Positions 26,893 through 36,617 of a DNA stretch of 64,000 bases are shown piece after piece. Below the pieces are notes generated by a model. That model saw only the letters and a list, made by a program, of their open reading frames with translations, made no database searches and had not been told where the DNA came from. A program made the translations under genes and the position numbers. This DNA comes from Erysipelotrichales bacterium. Lineage in GTDB: Bacteria > Bacillota_I > Bacilli_A > Acholeplasmatales > WRBM01. The stretch's first letter is position 1. Each line of letters starts with the position of its first letter. Location of the stretch: assembly GCA_009784525.1 (NCBI GenBank), contig WRBM01000002.1, forward strand, positions 27,689 through 91,688, in the 5' to 3' direction.

Positions 26893-29463
26893 TTATTGCT
26901 CAGCCAGCTCCTTATTTAACTTTTGATAAATAAAGGAAATAAGCATCAAAATCAGTCCTAGAGAAATATAGGAAATTGTTCTCATTTCCGTTGATAATCC
27001 CCAAGTATCGACGATCAATAATTTTGCGACTGAAGCCATTGATAGAAATAGTCCTGCTTTTCGAACAGGTTTGTTTTTAAGCCTAAAGCCAGCAACAATC
27101 CAAATAAAGGCAATGCCTGCATAAATTAGACTAATTATTGCACTACTGAAAGCCACATTAGCTTGCACAATCATTAACTGAGTTACTATAAAGAGAAAAT
27201 AAGAAGATATAATTACGATTTTAAGCGGTTCATATTCTTTTTTACCATCAAGCAAATCAACAGTCTCGTTAATCGCGAATAAAGCCAAAATAAGCGTTAT
27301 AGCATTTAAAATCATTAATCCTAAAACATTAGAATATGGAAATGCGTTAAAAACACTAAGCCAGATAATTCCGATTATATTAATACAAATCGCTATTTTC
27401 CGTACTCTCTTATCATAGATTTCAAAAAATCTTTTTATCGCAAACGCAAAAGCAAAGGTAATTAAGATTAAAAACATTTGCGTTCCAAAGAAATTGAGAC
27501 TATCCATAAACCAACCAAAAATTACAAGTGATATTAGCCATAAATTAATAAGATTAAGATTTTTATAGATTAGTAGCCAGTCAATTTTAATTGCTTGTGA
27601 TGCATTTAGCGGATTTAAGTTTTCGGTCATCCACTCAAATTTCTTCGCTGGCAAATTATCATATATAATCATTAATGTCGCAATAATAGCTGCGAATAAA
27701 GACACTGCCAAAAGTCCGCTATGCATATTTCTATCAAGTTCTGTAACTATAATGGTAATTACCCATAAGCCAGTAAGTCCGATAAAATGCAAAAGATTAG
27801 CTAATTTCTTTGTTGCGATATCAGACCATATTTTGACTTTAGCATATAAAAAGGCTAAACCGAAAGTTATTACAATAAATAAAATTGAAACTATGTAATC
27901 TACCGCTACCGGATTATGAAAAAATCTAACCGTATATCTAAAAATTAGATATAATAAAAAAATCCATAAATTAGTAAATACCAAAAATTTATAGCCTTGT
28001 TCATAACCTTTGTTAGTTCTTCCTTTTAAAATATAACAACTTAAAATAATTAAAATAGCCATTGTGAACAAGAAATAATTAAGGGTAAATTGTGACCATA
28101 TAATAAAATGATTAATTGCTAAAGAAACTCCCGATAAACCTAAGATTGCTATTCCTATATATTCAACACCTCTACGATTCCTTAATATTCCAAATGCAGC
28201 TAGAAGCACTGACTGGAAAAGCCAAGCTATCGCAAACCATTCTTTGTCGAAGAAAAAAGGCACAAACAAAACACAGAAAGTTATTGAGGTTAAAGAAAAT
28301 AAGATTTGTAAATCTTTATTAGCAAACAAACGCTTAGCAAAAAATGCTAGACTTGCATAAATAATCGCAAATAGTAAAGATAAAATTGCCTGTAAATTAT
28401 TATCATCTAGTTTACTTGCGATTAAAAAGATAACAATTGAACTAACTAAGGTATTTGTGATGACTATCGAAAGATCAAGTTTGCTTATTTCTTCTTTTGT
28501 ACGATATGAAGCAATCAACGGTAAGGCTGTATAAAGAAAGAAAGCAAAACAAGCATAATATAAAGTTATTGAGGCATTTGCTTGAATAATAAAACCTAAA
28601 TAGATTGTAGCGGCTATTGTTAATCCAAGTCCGATTAAATTCATTATTGACCACTTGCGACTAAGGGCGATTATCAGCGAAAACGCTGCTAAAATCAGGA
28701 AATAAATAATTAAACTAATTAAGAGGGGATTAATTGCTTCATGAAGAGCAAAAATTGGCAAGTAACCACCAATGATGGCGAAACAGCCAATTACCTGAGC
28801 TTTATATTTTGTGGCCAGAAAGACGCTAAATATTGTAGTAACTATACTACATATCAAAGCAACATACATATTTAATGTTTCTAATCCAAAAAAGCTAACA
28901 GCAATCGCAACATAAACCAAAGCTACACCTGTCGCAGATACTCCTATTGAAAAAGTATCTGACTTTTTGCGGTTCAGAAAAATACCAAGTCCAATTACAC
29001 TAAACGCAAACAAAAATATTATTATTGTCCTAAAAGTTGGATGAAATCCGTCAAAGGCTGCTGTAGCGATTGTGCCTATAATAATAAGGATTGCGCCAAT
29101 TCTGTTTAGCAAATTAACACCAACCCAATTTTCATTTTTGATTATAGCTTTTCTTTCCTTTTTGATTTTAGGGCTTCTTTCTTTTTTGACTATAGTCTCA
29201 AATTCGGATGCTTTAAATATTTGATTAGGTTTTGAGTTGATTGTAAAATGAATCGTTTCAACTTCAGTTTCAATAACAGAAGTTTCCTCTGTCAATATCT
29301 TCTTTTTTTCCAGCATTTCGCGCTTAGTAGTTATAAGTGCTTCAAGCTTTTCAGAAAGTTTTTTAATGATTATTTTTTGGTTTCCTATTTCTTTACGCAT
29401 TTCATATATTAAAATAGCTAAAACTCCCACTATAATAAAAAGTATAAATATCCATGCTCCCAT
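26893..29463 (-). CDS. DUF2339 multi-pass membrane protein
   Basis: An 856-residue very hydrophobic protein with more than 20 predicted membrane segments, an N-terminal anchor followed by a Lys-rich coiled-coil-like stretch (about 15-125), and the DUF2339 signature NWVGVNLLNRIGAILIIIGT near 120. The C-terminal block with SMASVAKLLIVDTWGLSTEM is also typical. Function unknown for the family. The start is the ATG at 29463 preceded by AAGGAAAGGTG; a GTG 9 bp upstream lies within that site. Confidence 0.82.
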   Translation of the reverse strand: MGAWIFILFIIVGVLAILIYEMRKEIGNQKIIIKKLSEKLEALITTKREMLEKKKILTEETSVIETEVETIHFTINSKPNQIFKASEFETIVKKERSPKIKKERKAIIKNENWVGVNLLNRIGAILIIIGTIATAAFDGFHPTFRTIIIFLFAFSVIGLGIFLNRKKSDTFSIGVSATGVALVYVAIAVSFFGLETLNMYVALICSIVTTIFSVFLATKYKAQVIGCFAIIGGYLPIFALHEAINPLLISLIIYFLILAAFSLIIALSRKWSIMNLIGLGLTIAATIYLGFIIQANASITLYYACFAFFLYTALPLIASYRTKEEISKLDLSIVITNTLVSSIVIFLIASKLDDNNLQAILSLLFAIIYASLAFFAKRLFANKDLQILFSLTSITFCVLFVPFFFDKEWFAIAWLFQSVLLAAFGILRNRRGVEYIGIAILGLSGVSLAINHFIIWSQFTLNYFLFTMAILIILSCYILKGRTNKGYEQGYKFLVFTNLWIFLLYLIFRYTVRFFHNPVAVDYIVSILFIVITFGLAFLYAKVKIWSDIATKKLANLLHFIGLTGLWVITIIVTELDRNMHSGLLAVSLFAAIIATLMIIYDNLPAKKFEWMTENLNPLNASQAIKIDWLLIYKNLNLINLWLISLVIFGWFMDSLNFFGTQMFLILITFAFAFAIKRFFEIYDKRVRKIAICINIIGIIWLSVFNAFPYSNVLGLMILNAITLILALFAINETVDLLDGKKEYEPLKIVIISSYFLFIVTQLMIVQANVAFSSAIISLIYAGIAFIWIVAGFRLKNKPVRKAGLFLSMASVAKLLIVDTWGLSTEMRTISYISLGLILMLISFIYQKLNKELAEQ

Positions 29464-29682
29464 AATTGACACCTTTCCTTATCTCTAGTTTATATGATAT
29501 CATAAATTGAGAGCATGTTAAATAAAGCTGACATTTTGAGAGAGCGTATTCTCTTTAAACGAGAATTTAGGATAAAGAAGTTCTAAAAACACATTTAGTA
29601 AATTCACCTCAGTTTTTATACGAAATTCCAAGCCAATCTGTAAAAGTGTTGTTAGCCACTAATGTTACTCTTGGGCAAAAAC

Positions 29683-29720
29683 AAAAAACACCAATTCCAA
29701 TAAAGAAAATTAGTGTTTTT
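29683..29720 (-). terminator. Terminator of the collagen-like gene
   Basis: Stem AAAACAC(T/C)AATT with an 11-nt loop and a TTTTTTG tail on the minus strand, starting just after the stop codon at 29726. Confidence 0.75.
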
Positions 29721-29725
29721 ATAGA

Positions 29726-31303
29726 TTAGGCGATTCTAAAAACCGTTAAATTACCGATTGTCCAGGTTTGTGATGCGTAAGTTAAATTTGATCCACCGAC
29801 ATTTATTGGATTCCATGATGTATTTCCAACTTGAACTAAAGTACCAGCTGCTAAATATGTTAAAAGCATACCTGTCACTGAAGAATAACCACTTAATGTA
29901 TTGAATGTTTCAAAAGCTGCTGGCTCACCAACCCCATTTAAAGTTATATTAAAAGCTCCAGCTTGACCGCCATCAACATTGACTTTATAACTAATATAAT
30001 AAATTCCAGCATTAGCAACTTGAATACCATTATTGATTAGCGAAGTATTTAAACTAGAACCAAAAGTAGTGTATGGGACATTACCAGCTACTGGAATTGT
30101 CGCCGTTGTCCAATTTGGACTGGACGCAAAGCCATAAGCTGAAGCCAGTACTCCTTGGGGACCTTGGGGACCAGTTGCGCCTGTTGGACCAACCGGACCT
30201 TGAGGACCCGTTAATCCTTGAATTCCTTGCGGACCTGTGGCACCTGCAGCACCAGTTGGACCGGTTGCGCCGATTGGTCCTTGGGGACCAGCTGGGCCTG
30301 TTGATCCTTGCGTTCCTTGCGGACCTGGTATGCCTTGGGGACCAGGAATTCCTTGCGGACCGGCAATAGCACCAATATTTATCCAAGCACCAGAAACTGC
30401 ATCCCAAACATAAAGATCAGGACTAACATAGTAAAATTCGCCTGGTACTCCAACTGGTACATTTAATTCTAAAGTTGCTAAATCCGGATATGAGCCAACA
30501 ATAGTTCCAACAGTACCTGCTGGACCGATTGGTCCTTGGGGACCAGTTGCTTGAATACCTGTATCAACCAGACCAACAAACCAGTTACCATTAGTACCGA
30601 TATAAGGTATTTCAGCATCTGTTCCATCACTTCCTGTTGCACCTTGAAGACTTAACAACCATTCTGCTTCTGTTCCGATAAAACCATCCGCAACAGCTAC
30701 CTCATAAGCTGATAAGCCCTCTAAACCTTGGGGACCGATTGGTCCTGCTGGTCCAATTGGACCTTGAATTCCTGCCGGACCTGCTGGGCCAGCAATACCT
30801 TGTGTTCCCTGTAGACTAGCAAGCCATTCATTTATTGTACCAGTAAAACCCTGGTCAACAGCTATTTGATAAGCTGACTCACCGTGAATGCCTTGCGGGC
30901 CTGTTGCACCTACTGCACCAGCAGGACCCGTTGCGCCGATTGAACCTTGCGGACCAGCTGGTCCGGTTTCACCTTGAATGCTTAAAAGCCATTCCTCTTC
31001 CGTACCAACAAATCCTTCAGCTACAGCAATTTCAAAAGCTGATAAGCCGTTTTTGCCTTGCGGACCAGGAAGCCCTCTTTGACCACGTGGACCTTCTATC
31101 CCTCTAGGTCCCTGTTCACCTCTTGGTCCTCTTTCTCCGCGTTCTCCTTTTTGGCCTGCTTCACCTTTGGGTCCTATTGGACCTCTAGGCCCCGGAGGAC
31201 CAACTGGACCGCGTCTTTCGTCACAACTATTGTTACATCTTTCTGTAGGACGTAACCATTGATTATTTTCACCGTGGCTTTTGCCACAACAATTACGAGA
31301 CAT
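29726..31303 (-). CDS. Collagen-like repeat protein with BclA/C1q-like C-terminal domain
   Basis: A 525-residue protein. A Cys-rich N-terminus ([15 protein letters not shown], then CNNSC) leads into Gly-X-Y collagen repeats from [10 protein letters not shown] onward. The triple-helix tracts are interrupted three times by a roughly 30-residue module of the type [20 protein letters not shown], known from phage tail and other collagen-like proteins, and once by a Y/W-rich insert ([20 protein letters not shown]). The last 135 residues form a beta-rich domain ending [12 protein letters not shown], resembling BclA-type trimer heads. No signal peptide or LPXTG. The start is the ATG at 31303 (AAGGAG 13 nt upstream); a TTG 12 bp upstream is the alternative. 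Confidence 0.85.
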   Translation of the reverse strand: MSRNCCGKSHGENNQWLRPTERCNNSCDERRGPVGPPGPRGPIGPKGEAGQKGERGERGPRGEQGPRGIEGPRGQRGLPGPQGKNGLSAFEIAVAEGFVGTEEEWLLSIQGETGPAGPQGSIGATGPAGAVGATGPQGIHGESAYQIAVDQGFTGTINEWLASLQGTQGIAGPAGPAGIQGPIGPAGPIGPQGLEGLSAYEVAVADGFIGTEAEWLLSLQGATGSDGTDAEIPYIGTNGNWFVGLVDTGIQATGPQGPIGPAGTVGTIVGSYPDLATLELNVPVGVPGEFYYVSPDLYVWDAVSGAWINIGAIAGPQGIPGPQGIPGPQGTQGSTGPAGPQGPIGATGPTGAAGATGPQGIQGLTGPQGPVGPTGATGPQGPQGVLASAYGFASSPNWTTATIPVAGNVPYTTFGSSLNTSLINNGIQVANAGIYYISYKVNVDGGQAGAFNITLNGVGEPAAFETFNTLSGYSSVTGMLLTYLAAGTLVQVGNTSWNPINVGGSNLTYASQTWTIGNLTVFRIA

Positions 31304-31404
31304 TTTATTTTTCAAACTCCTTAACTGTTATTATTACAACAGTACTCTAGTATATGTTTAAAAAATTGAGCGTCTTAGATTTTTCACCTACCTAACGAGA
31401 AAAA

Positions 31405-31432
31405 ATAAAAAACACCGAACTTTATTCAGTGC
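31405..31432 (-). terminator. Terminator after the zinc-ribbon membrane protein
   Basis: Stem CACTGAA / TTCGGTG (one G-U pair) with loop TAAAG, followed by TTTTTTATTTTTT on the minus strand. Confidence 0.7.
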
Positions 31433-31455
31433 TTTATCATGATAAATTTTTAAAT

Positions 31456-31851
31456 TTAGAATAGATTTGGGAATCCTAAACTGAGAAAAGTAAATACGGC
31501 AATAACCAAAATTGAGATGTAAATAAGAACGATTGCTATTAAGCTAAGTCTTTTTAATGTTTCACTCTTCAGTTTATCTAAAAATACTTTTAAAGTTGGC
31601 GCTACTAGAAGCATAACTAAAACATAAGTGCTAGCGATAGTGTAGCTGTTGCCATTTGTTTCTTCGCCAAATAAAGCTACAAAATAAGATACTAAAGCTG
31701 TTATTGTTAAAGTGAAAGCCAAAGCCAATAGACAGATACTTAAAAGTTTATAAGTTGATGTATCTGGCTTTGTTTCTACTTCCCCAGTTTGGCAAGCTTT
31801 ACAGATACCTAATAAGTCTTTTGATTCTTTACCACATTTATTGCAAATCAT
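31456..31851 (-). CDS. Zinc-ribbon membrane protein, function unknown
   Basis: A 131-residue protein with an N-terminal zinc ribbon (MICNKCGKESKDLLGICKAC: CxxC...CxxC) and three hydrophobic segments (about 38-62, 72-92 and 105-128). I start at the ATG giving MICNKC (31851), in line with other zinc-ribbon membrane proteins; the frame extends five codons upstream. It is flanked by a terminator downstream and by the 122-residue gene upstream. No specific function can be given. Confidence 0.7.
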   Translation of the reverse strand: MICNKCGKESKDLLGICKACQTGEVETKPDTSTYKLLSICLLALAFTLTITALVSYFVALFGEETNGNSYTIASTYVLVMLLVAPTLKVFLDKLKSETLKRLSLIAIVLIYISILVIAVFTFLSLGFPNLF

Positions 31852-31913
31852 CTGATTTCTCCTCATTTTTTTAATTTAAGTTAAACTATTATACCATAAA
31901 TTCAAGAAACTCT

Positions 31914-32282
31914 TTATTGTTTTTTAAAGATTTCAATAACCATTAAAAGCTTTTCTTCAAACTCCTTAAAAGTAGTGTTATCATTTATTTCCGTTCCGAT
32001 TCTAAATTCTTTTTCTGAAATTAAAAGATTCTTAGCGATTAATTTATTTTCAGCTGATAAGCTTTCATAATTGCAGGTAATCCCTGGTAAGATTCCTCTT
32101 TCTTTTCCTGAACCACAAGAAATAGTTTGGATATTCTTATCATATAAATTTTTCATCGGCTCTAAGAATAAGGGTGAACAAAATAAATGGATGGTTTCTC
32201 TATTAAATTCTTGATTACTGTCAACGTCTCTAGTTATATCGACTAGGTCTTTTGCAAGAGTAGTTTTGCTAAATTCTTTCAT
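31914..32282 (-). CDS. Hypothetical protein coupled to the AAA/DUF4143 ATPase
   Basis: A 122-residue soluble protein starting MKEFSKTTLAKDLVDITRDV and ending EKLLMVIEIFKKQ. It overlaps the ATPase stop by 4 bp (ATGA), so the two are translated together. It has a Cys pair (LFCSP and ISCGSGKERGILPG) but no recognisable domain, signal peptide or membrane segment. The tight coupling suggests a partner or regulator of the ATPase; this is inference only. Confidence 0.6.
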   Translation of the reverse strand: MKEFSKTTLAKDLVDITRDVDSNQEFNRETIHLFCSPLFLEPMKNLYDKNIQTISCGSGKERGILPGITCNYESLSAENKLIAKNLLISEKEFRIGTEINDNTTFKEFEEKLLMVIEIFKKQ

Positions 32283-33598
32283 TTCATTTCTCCTTTAATT
32301 ATTTCGATTGTTTTGCCTATTAAATAAAATGGAATATTTATTAAATTTTCATCTTTTTTATAGGAAAGGGCTGAATATCTAATTCTTAAGTCCGGATTGA
32401 ATTTTTTATTATAAGAATTAAAACTAACCGATGAAACATTTTCACTGGACTTTACTTCAACTGGGATAATATTCCCATTTTGATCTTGTATTAAAAAATC
32501 TATTTCGTAACGATTTTCAAATGTAAAATATTTTAAATTATTAAATTGAATTGCTTTTAGTTGTTGTAAAACAAAATTTTCTGCTAATGCACCTTTAAAC
32601 TGAAAACTATTATCTAGCGTTATCATCTCGTTTGGAACATTTGCGATGTGCTTAAGTAACCCTGTATCAAAAACATAAAGTTTAAAGGCACTTAAATCCG
32701 CAAAAACTTTTAACGGACATTCATTCTTCTTTGCCCGATAAAGTCTGTTAACTAAGCCAGAGGTCACAAGCCATTCAATTGCGGTTTCAAAGCTTCTAGC
32801 TCTTGCGCCTTTTTCAATATCGCCATACACAAATTTTTTATTCTCTTTTGCTAGTTGTGCAGGAATGTTTCTATAAATCATAAGTATTCTTTCTGGGTCA
32901 ACTTTTCCATAGTGCTTTGTGAAGTCTCTTTCATATATTTTAACCAGTTCCTGTTGTTTCTGTTCTACATCATTAATATCTTTTGAATCAACCCAACTTT
33001 TAACCACTTCCGGCATTCCACCAATAAGCAAATATTTTTTATAAACATCTAAAAAGCGCGAATGAAAAGCTTCAAGTAATTTTAAATCATTAGAAGTAGC
33101 TTCATAAATATTTAATAGTTCTGGTTCTGTTGCGGTAAGAAACTCCTCAAAATCCATAGGTTTAATATCAATAATGTTTACTTGGCCAACTGGATGTGCA
33201 GATCCCTTAGAAAGATATACTCCTAAAAGACTTCCAGCAGAAATAATATAATATTCTTTAGCATCTTCATTAAAATACTTAAGGGAATTAAGAGCATTAG
33301 GACACTCTTGTATTTCATCAAAAATAATTAGAGTTTTATTCGGTTCAATTTTTTTACCACGCGTAAGAGAAAGTCTTTCAATAATTACCGATGGATGTTT
33401 AGTATCTTCAAAGAAATTTTTGTACTTTATATCTTTATCAAAATTAATATAAAGCATATCAGTAAAATAGTTTTTTCCGAATTCCTGCATTAGCCAAGTT
33501 TTGCCAACTTGCCTTGCGCCTTCTAGGATAAGTGGTTTTCTATTTTCACTTTTTTTCCATTCTAACATTTTCTTTAATGCCTTGCGTTTCATTGCCAT
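32279..33598 (-). CDS. AAA (AAA_14) ATPase with C-terminal DUF4143 domain
   Basis: A 439-residue predicted ATPase. N-terminal AAA_14 domain: Walker A LEGARQVGKTWLMQEFGKNY, Walker B LIIFDEIQECP, sensor region YYIISAGSLLG. The C-terminal DUF4143 domain carries a PD-(D/E)XK-like core, EIDFLIQDQNG followed by IPVEVKSSE. The start is ATG 33598 with GGAG 9 nt upstream; the frame extends to 33613. The family is abundant in anaerobes and archaea, often in accessory regions, and its role is not established. It is coupled to a 122-residue downstream gene. Confidence 0.85.
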   Translation of the reverse strand: MAMKRKALKKMLEWKKSENRKPLILEGARQVGKTWLMQEFGKNYFTDMLYINFDKDIKYKNFFEDTKHPSVIIERLSLTRGKKIEPNKTLIIFDEIQECPNALNSLKYFNEDAKEYYIISAGSLLGVYLSKGSAHPVGQVNIIDIKPMDFEEFLTATEPELLNIYEATSNDLKLLEAFHSRFLDVYKKYLLIGGMPEVVKSWVDSKDINDVEQKQQELVKIYERDFTKHYGKVDPERILMIYRNIPAQLAKENKKFVYGDIEKGARARSFETAIEWLVTSGLVNRLYRAKKNECPLKVFADLSAFKLYVFDTGLLKHIANVPNEMITLDNSFQFKGALAENFVLQQLKAIQFNNLKYFTFENRYEIDFLIQDQNGNIIPVEVKSSENVSSVSFNSYNKKFNPDLRIRYSALSYKKDENLINIPFYLIGKTIEIIKGEMK

Positions 33599-33745
33599 AT
33601 TAACACACTCCACATCCTTATATTACCACAAATTCACAGTTTTATCAAGATTAAATGCCACAAATTAGCAAAGATAATAGATTAGATTGCCGCAAATATG
33701 CAATAAATTCTTTAGAGAGGTTTTTAACTTCAATGATATTGCATA

Positions 33746-33784
33746 AAAATAACGGTCAATCTCACTTGGTTGCCGCTATTTTTT
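33746..33784. terminator. Bidirectional hairpin in the 33.6-33.9 kb spacer
   Basis: An imperfect inverted repeat (AAATAACGGTCAA ... TTGCCGCTATTTTTT) with T-runs on both sides. It probably ends transcription from alkC on the minus strand. Confidence 0.5.
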
Positions 33785-33825
33785 CATATATTTTATTCTC
33801 TTTGATGTGCAAAAATCGTATTATT

Positions 33826-33912
33826 TTTTTTTGAGTTTAGTTAAAAAACGCTTTGCAATAAATGGCTTGTCACTGGTATAAATTCTAAGCGCACGACTGG
33901 CGAAATTAGCTT
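33826..33912 (-). pseudogene. Possible C-terminal gene remnant downstream of alkC
   Basis: A minus-strand frame reads ANFASRALRIYTSDKPFIAK followed by RFLTKLKKK and a stop, starting right after the alkC stop with no start codon. It resembles the basic C-terminus of a real protein. The rest of the 33599-33917 spacer holds only the hairpin above and AT-rich sequence. Parent family not recognised. Confidence 0.25.
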
Positions 33913-33917
33913 AATCA

Positions 33918-35012
33918 TTATTTTTTCAGTTCAAACTCTAACTTGCCCTGAGGATTTCCATTCACAATTAATGTAATTCCATGAATACCAGGATAATGTT
34001 TTCTAACACTAACATCTTCAAAAGAGTGCTTTCTTGTATAAGTCTTAACTTCTGCCTCTTTTAAGAGAATTTCGGAAATTTTAAACACTTTTTGGCTTGT
34101 TTTACCAGTGGCTTTGACATAATCAACTCCATATTCTAATCTTACCTTAATTGCTTTTTTAGCTTTCAGTGTAAAAGAAAATATAATATCCTCACCAATA
34201 GAAATTGCTTTTTGTTCTATTGCAAAATCACTAACTTCTACGGAATCAGTATCATCACAACCAAATAAAGCTAATACTTCACGATTACCTTTTTTAAGTA
34301 AAGTCCTACAGCCATGTTTCACAATCCAATCAAGTTCTTTATTCTTGCCGTACCACTCCTTGGCAACTTTTATAACTATTTCTGGATGTGTTTTGGAAAT
34401 ATCATTTAAATTATTAGCGACACTTTTTCTAACGTAAATCGCTGGATCATTTTTTAATTGTTCAAGAATTGGCAATACTGGTGTCGGATCTTTTTTCAAG
34501 TTTGGAATTCCCATACCCCAAGGTAAAGCCGGACGACAACCTTCGCTAGAAAGTCTTCTAACATGCTCACAATCACTTTTTGACCATTCATACATCTGTG
34601 CCATCATTTTTGTCTGATTTTTGACTATAAATGGTCTTACTGCAAACTCTGCAGATGAATGTTTAGTATATCTGGCCATTGCGCCAATCGAAATATCCCA
34701 GTTTTCATCATCTAATCCATAGAGCTCAACAAATGATGGAAAGAACCAACAAAACTCTTCTAACCAATTTCCATAGCTAGCTATAACTTTATCAATAATA
34801 GAAATAGCTTCTTTATAATCTTGCGGTAAATATTTCTTTAAGTTTTCGGCAATTCTATTAACTCTTTGTTTTAATTCTAAACTTTCCCATGTTTCATCTA
34901 TAATTGATTGAATAAATTCATTTGTCTGAAACGATTCATAATAAACTTTAATATCAGCTGCTAATTTATCAACAACTTTTTTACTTACTAAATTTTTAAA
35001 CGGTTCTCCCAT
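33918..35012 (-). CDS. DNA alkylation repair protein, AlkC type (HEAT-like plus Ig-like)
   Basis: A 364-residue DNA glycosylase of the AlkC/AlkD HEAT-repeat superfamily that removes alkylated bases such as 3-methyladenine. The HEAT-like region (to about 235) has EWSKSDCEHVRRLSSEGCRP and DPAIYVRKSVANNLNDISKT, followed by LDWIVKHGCRTLLKKGN, all typical. The last 110 residues form an Ig-like beta domain (FAIEQKAISIGEDIIFSFTL), diagnostic of AlkC rather than AlkD. Start at ATG 35012 with AGGAGTAAT upstream. It is isolated from other repair genes, although an AAG-type glycosylase lies at 38.8 kb. Confidence 0.88.
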   Translation of the reverse strand: MGEPFKNLVSKKVVDKLAADIKVYYESFQTNEFIQSIIDETWESLELKQRVNRIAENLKKYLPQDYKEAISIIDKVIASYGNWLEEFCWFFPSFVELYGLDDENWDISIGAMARYTKHSSAEFAVRPFIVKNQTKMMAQMYEWSKSDCEHVRRLSSEGCRPALPWGMGIPNLKKDPTPVLPILEQLKNDPAIYVRKSVANNLNDISKTHPEIVIKVAKEWYGKNKELDWIVKHGCRTLLKKGNREVLALFGCDDTDSVEVSDFAIEQKAISIGEDIIFSFTLKAKKAIKVRLEYGVDYVKATGKTSQKVFKISEILLKEAEVKTYTRKHSFEDVSVRKHYPGIHGITLIVNGNPQGKLEFELKK

Positions 35013-35159
35013 ATATTACTCCTTTAATATTTTTTTACTGATTTTTTAAAAAAAACTTTTCAATAAGCATCTTGTAAATATACTTTAGATATCACTCGAC
35101 ACGAACAAGTACACCTCTATCAACCTTTTATACTCTACTCCGTTCGGACAAAGTTGTTT

Positions 35160-35450
35160 TTAATTCGCCAAATTTACTCTATTACCAACAGCTATGGTTG
35201 TCGCAAGGTTGTAGTGCATAGTGTTGTAAGTTTTGCCATCTGCAGCAGTTATCCGGAAATTCCGGATAACTGAATCTCCTTCGAGTTCACTATCGCTAAA
35301 AATGTTCTTCAAGTGTTCGCTGATAGTTCTAATATCAACATCATAAAGTTTACCCGTCATCTTTTGTGTAAGCTAAACATTTTCTTCAGCATAAACTGCT
35401 TCTGACAATGTCGTGCTTCTTAACCTTAACTATTTTTTGCTCATATTTAT
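35160..35450 (-). pseudogene. Decayed RhuM-family gene fragment
   Basis: The intact frame 35160-35360 encodes KLYDVDIRTISEHLKNIFSD and then SVIRNFRITAADGKTYNTMH, the middle of RhuM (virulence/Fic-associated, phage-like) proteins. Upstream DNA still has GGGAGGATAAATATG, then pieces IVKVKKHDIVRSSL and AYTKDDG in shifted frames with TAG and TGA stops, matching the N-terminus. The segment between these pieces and YDVD is deleted, and the C-terminal two thirds are absent. So this is a relic of a horizontally acquired gene, supporting an accessory region here. Confidence 0.65.
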
Positions 35451-35524
35451 CCTCCCAAAATTTAGTGTGAACTACTCGAACAATTGCGATTGATAAAAAT
35501 CTTATCTATCCTTATAATCGAAGC

Positions 35525-36349
35525 TTATTCACTTAACTCTAAAGCATTTAATAAACACAAGCATGCATTATATCGGCCAAAATCTAAATAAATTGCCGCA
35601 ATAATTGCCTCAAACAATGTTGCATAATCTTGATTTAATTTGTTTTCTCGTGTTTGATTAAAATATGTTACACCCGAATCATTATATAGTAACTCAAAAA
35701 GTTTATTATCACTAATTATTTTAACAAAATTCTTGTTATTTTCTAAATGACTTTTAATAAGTGTTATTTTACCTTTATCATTTTCTCTGAACAAAATTTC
35801 TGCTAAATTAAATTTAATCAAACTATCCCCTAAAGTAGCAAGCGCTGAATTTTTGTAGTTCCTTCTATTCTTACCATCATCACTGGATTTTAGCTTAGTA
35901 ACATTAAACGCTAGCTTAAGATTTTCACTTAATTCTATATTATGAATTTTTTCTAAACTATCCACCGTTGTACTAGCAATCTCTTTCCATGCAACTTTGA
36001 ATTCTAAAATAAAAAGTAGGATTACCAAGACTATTGCAAGAATAAAAGAATTCCTAATAAATTCCCTATCAAATGTATCATAGTAACGATTCATAAAATC
36101 TGCCGTGATAAGCGCAACATAAATTAAAAATAAAGAACGCAGACTATTTTTAAATCGCCGACCTCCTAGCCTTTTCTTTGGATATACAAAAGAATAGATA
36201 TTCCAAAAAATACCTAGCGAATATAATAAAACAAAAACAACCAACATATACCATGTTGTATGAACATTAAAAAGTAATATCCCCAAATGAACAATCATTA
36301 CAAGCGCAATTGCAAGTTTAATGATATCGCGAAAACTTTTTTTTAACAA
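35525..36349 (-). CDS. Membrane-anchored RNase III/Mini-III-like protein (copy 1)
   Basis: A 274-residue protein: four predicted membrane segments (about 10-28, 33-54, 70-88, 99-118), a linker, then an RNase III-like domain (about 130-265). The domain shows NSALATLGDSLIKFNLAEIL and DYATLFEAIIAAIYLDFGRY. The aspartate of LGD and the glutamate of FEA are kept, while the first acidic residue of classic RNase III is Ala and the AD motif is AT, as in Mini-III (MrnC). No dsRBD. I start at TTG 36349 (AGAGGTGA upstream), which gives a length equal to copy 2; the open frame extends to 36460. Its 3' half is nearly identical in DNA to copy 2. Confidence 0.65.
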   Translation of the reverse strand: MLKKSFRDIIKLAIALVMIVHLGILLFNVHTTWYMLVVFVLLYSLGIFWNIYSFVYPKKRLGGRRFKNSLRSLFLIYVALITADFMNRYYDTFDREFIRNSFILAIVLVILLFILEFKVAWKEIASTTVDSLEKIHNIELSENLKLAFNVTKLKSSDDGKNRRNYKNSALATLGDSLIKFNLAEILFRENDKGKITLIKSHLENNKNFVKIISDNKLFELLYNDSGVTYFNQTRENKLNQDYATLFEAIIAAIYLDFGRYNACLCLLNALELSE

Positions 36350-36617
36350 CGCATTCACCTCTTTATTTTTCTTAGTAAAAACACTATATTTTTCAATATA
36401 GAGTGCTTTTATAAAATTATAACACCAATTTAACAACAAATCAAGCGAAAGAAATATCATTCTGTTAATCGGGACAAAACGGATATATGCGCGTGTACAT
36501 AATATTAAGCAAAAATATTATTATAAATTGAAAATAGAAATTCCTAATGAATAAACAGAAAAATTACAACATCAAAAAAGCCTGTAATTTTTTTAACATC
36601 AATCTAAGTATACTTAC

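Noticed and set aside
30073..30407. Open frames on both strands inside the collagen-like gene
   Set aside because: Repetitive GGN codons keep several frames open; only the Gly-X-Y frame makes sense as protein.
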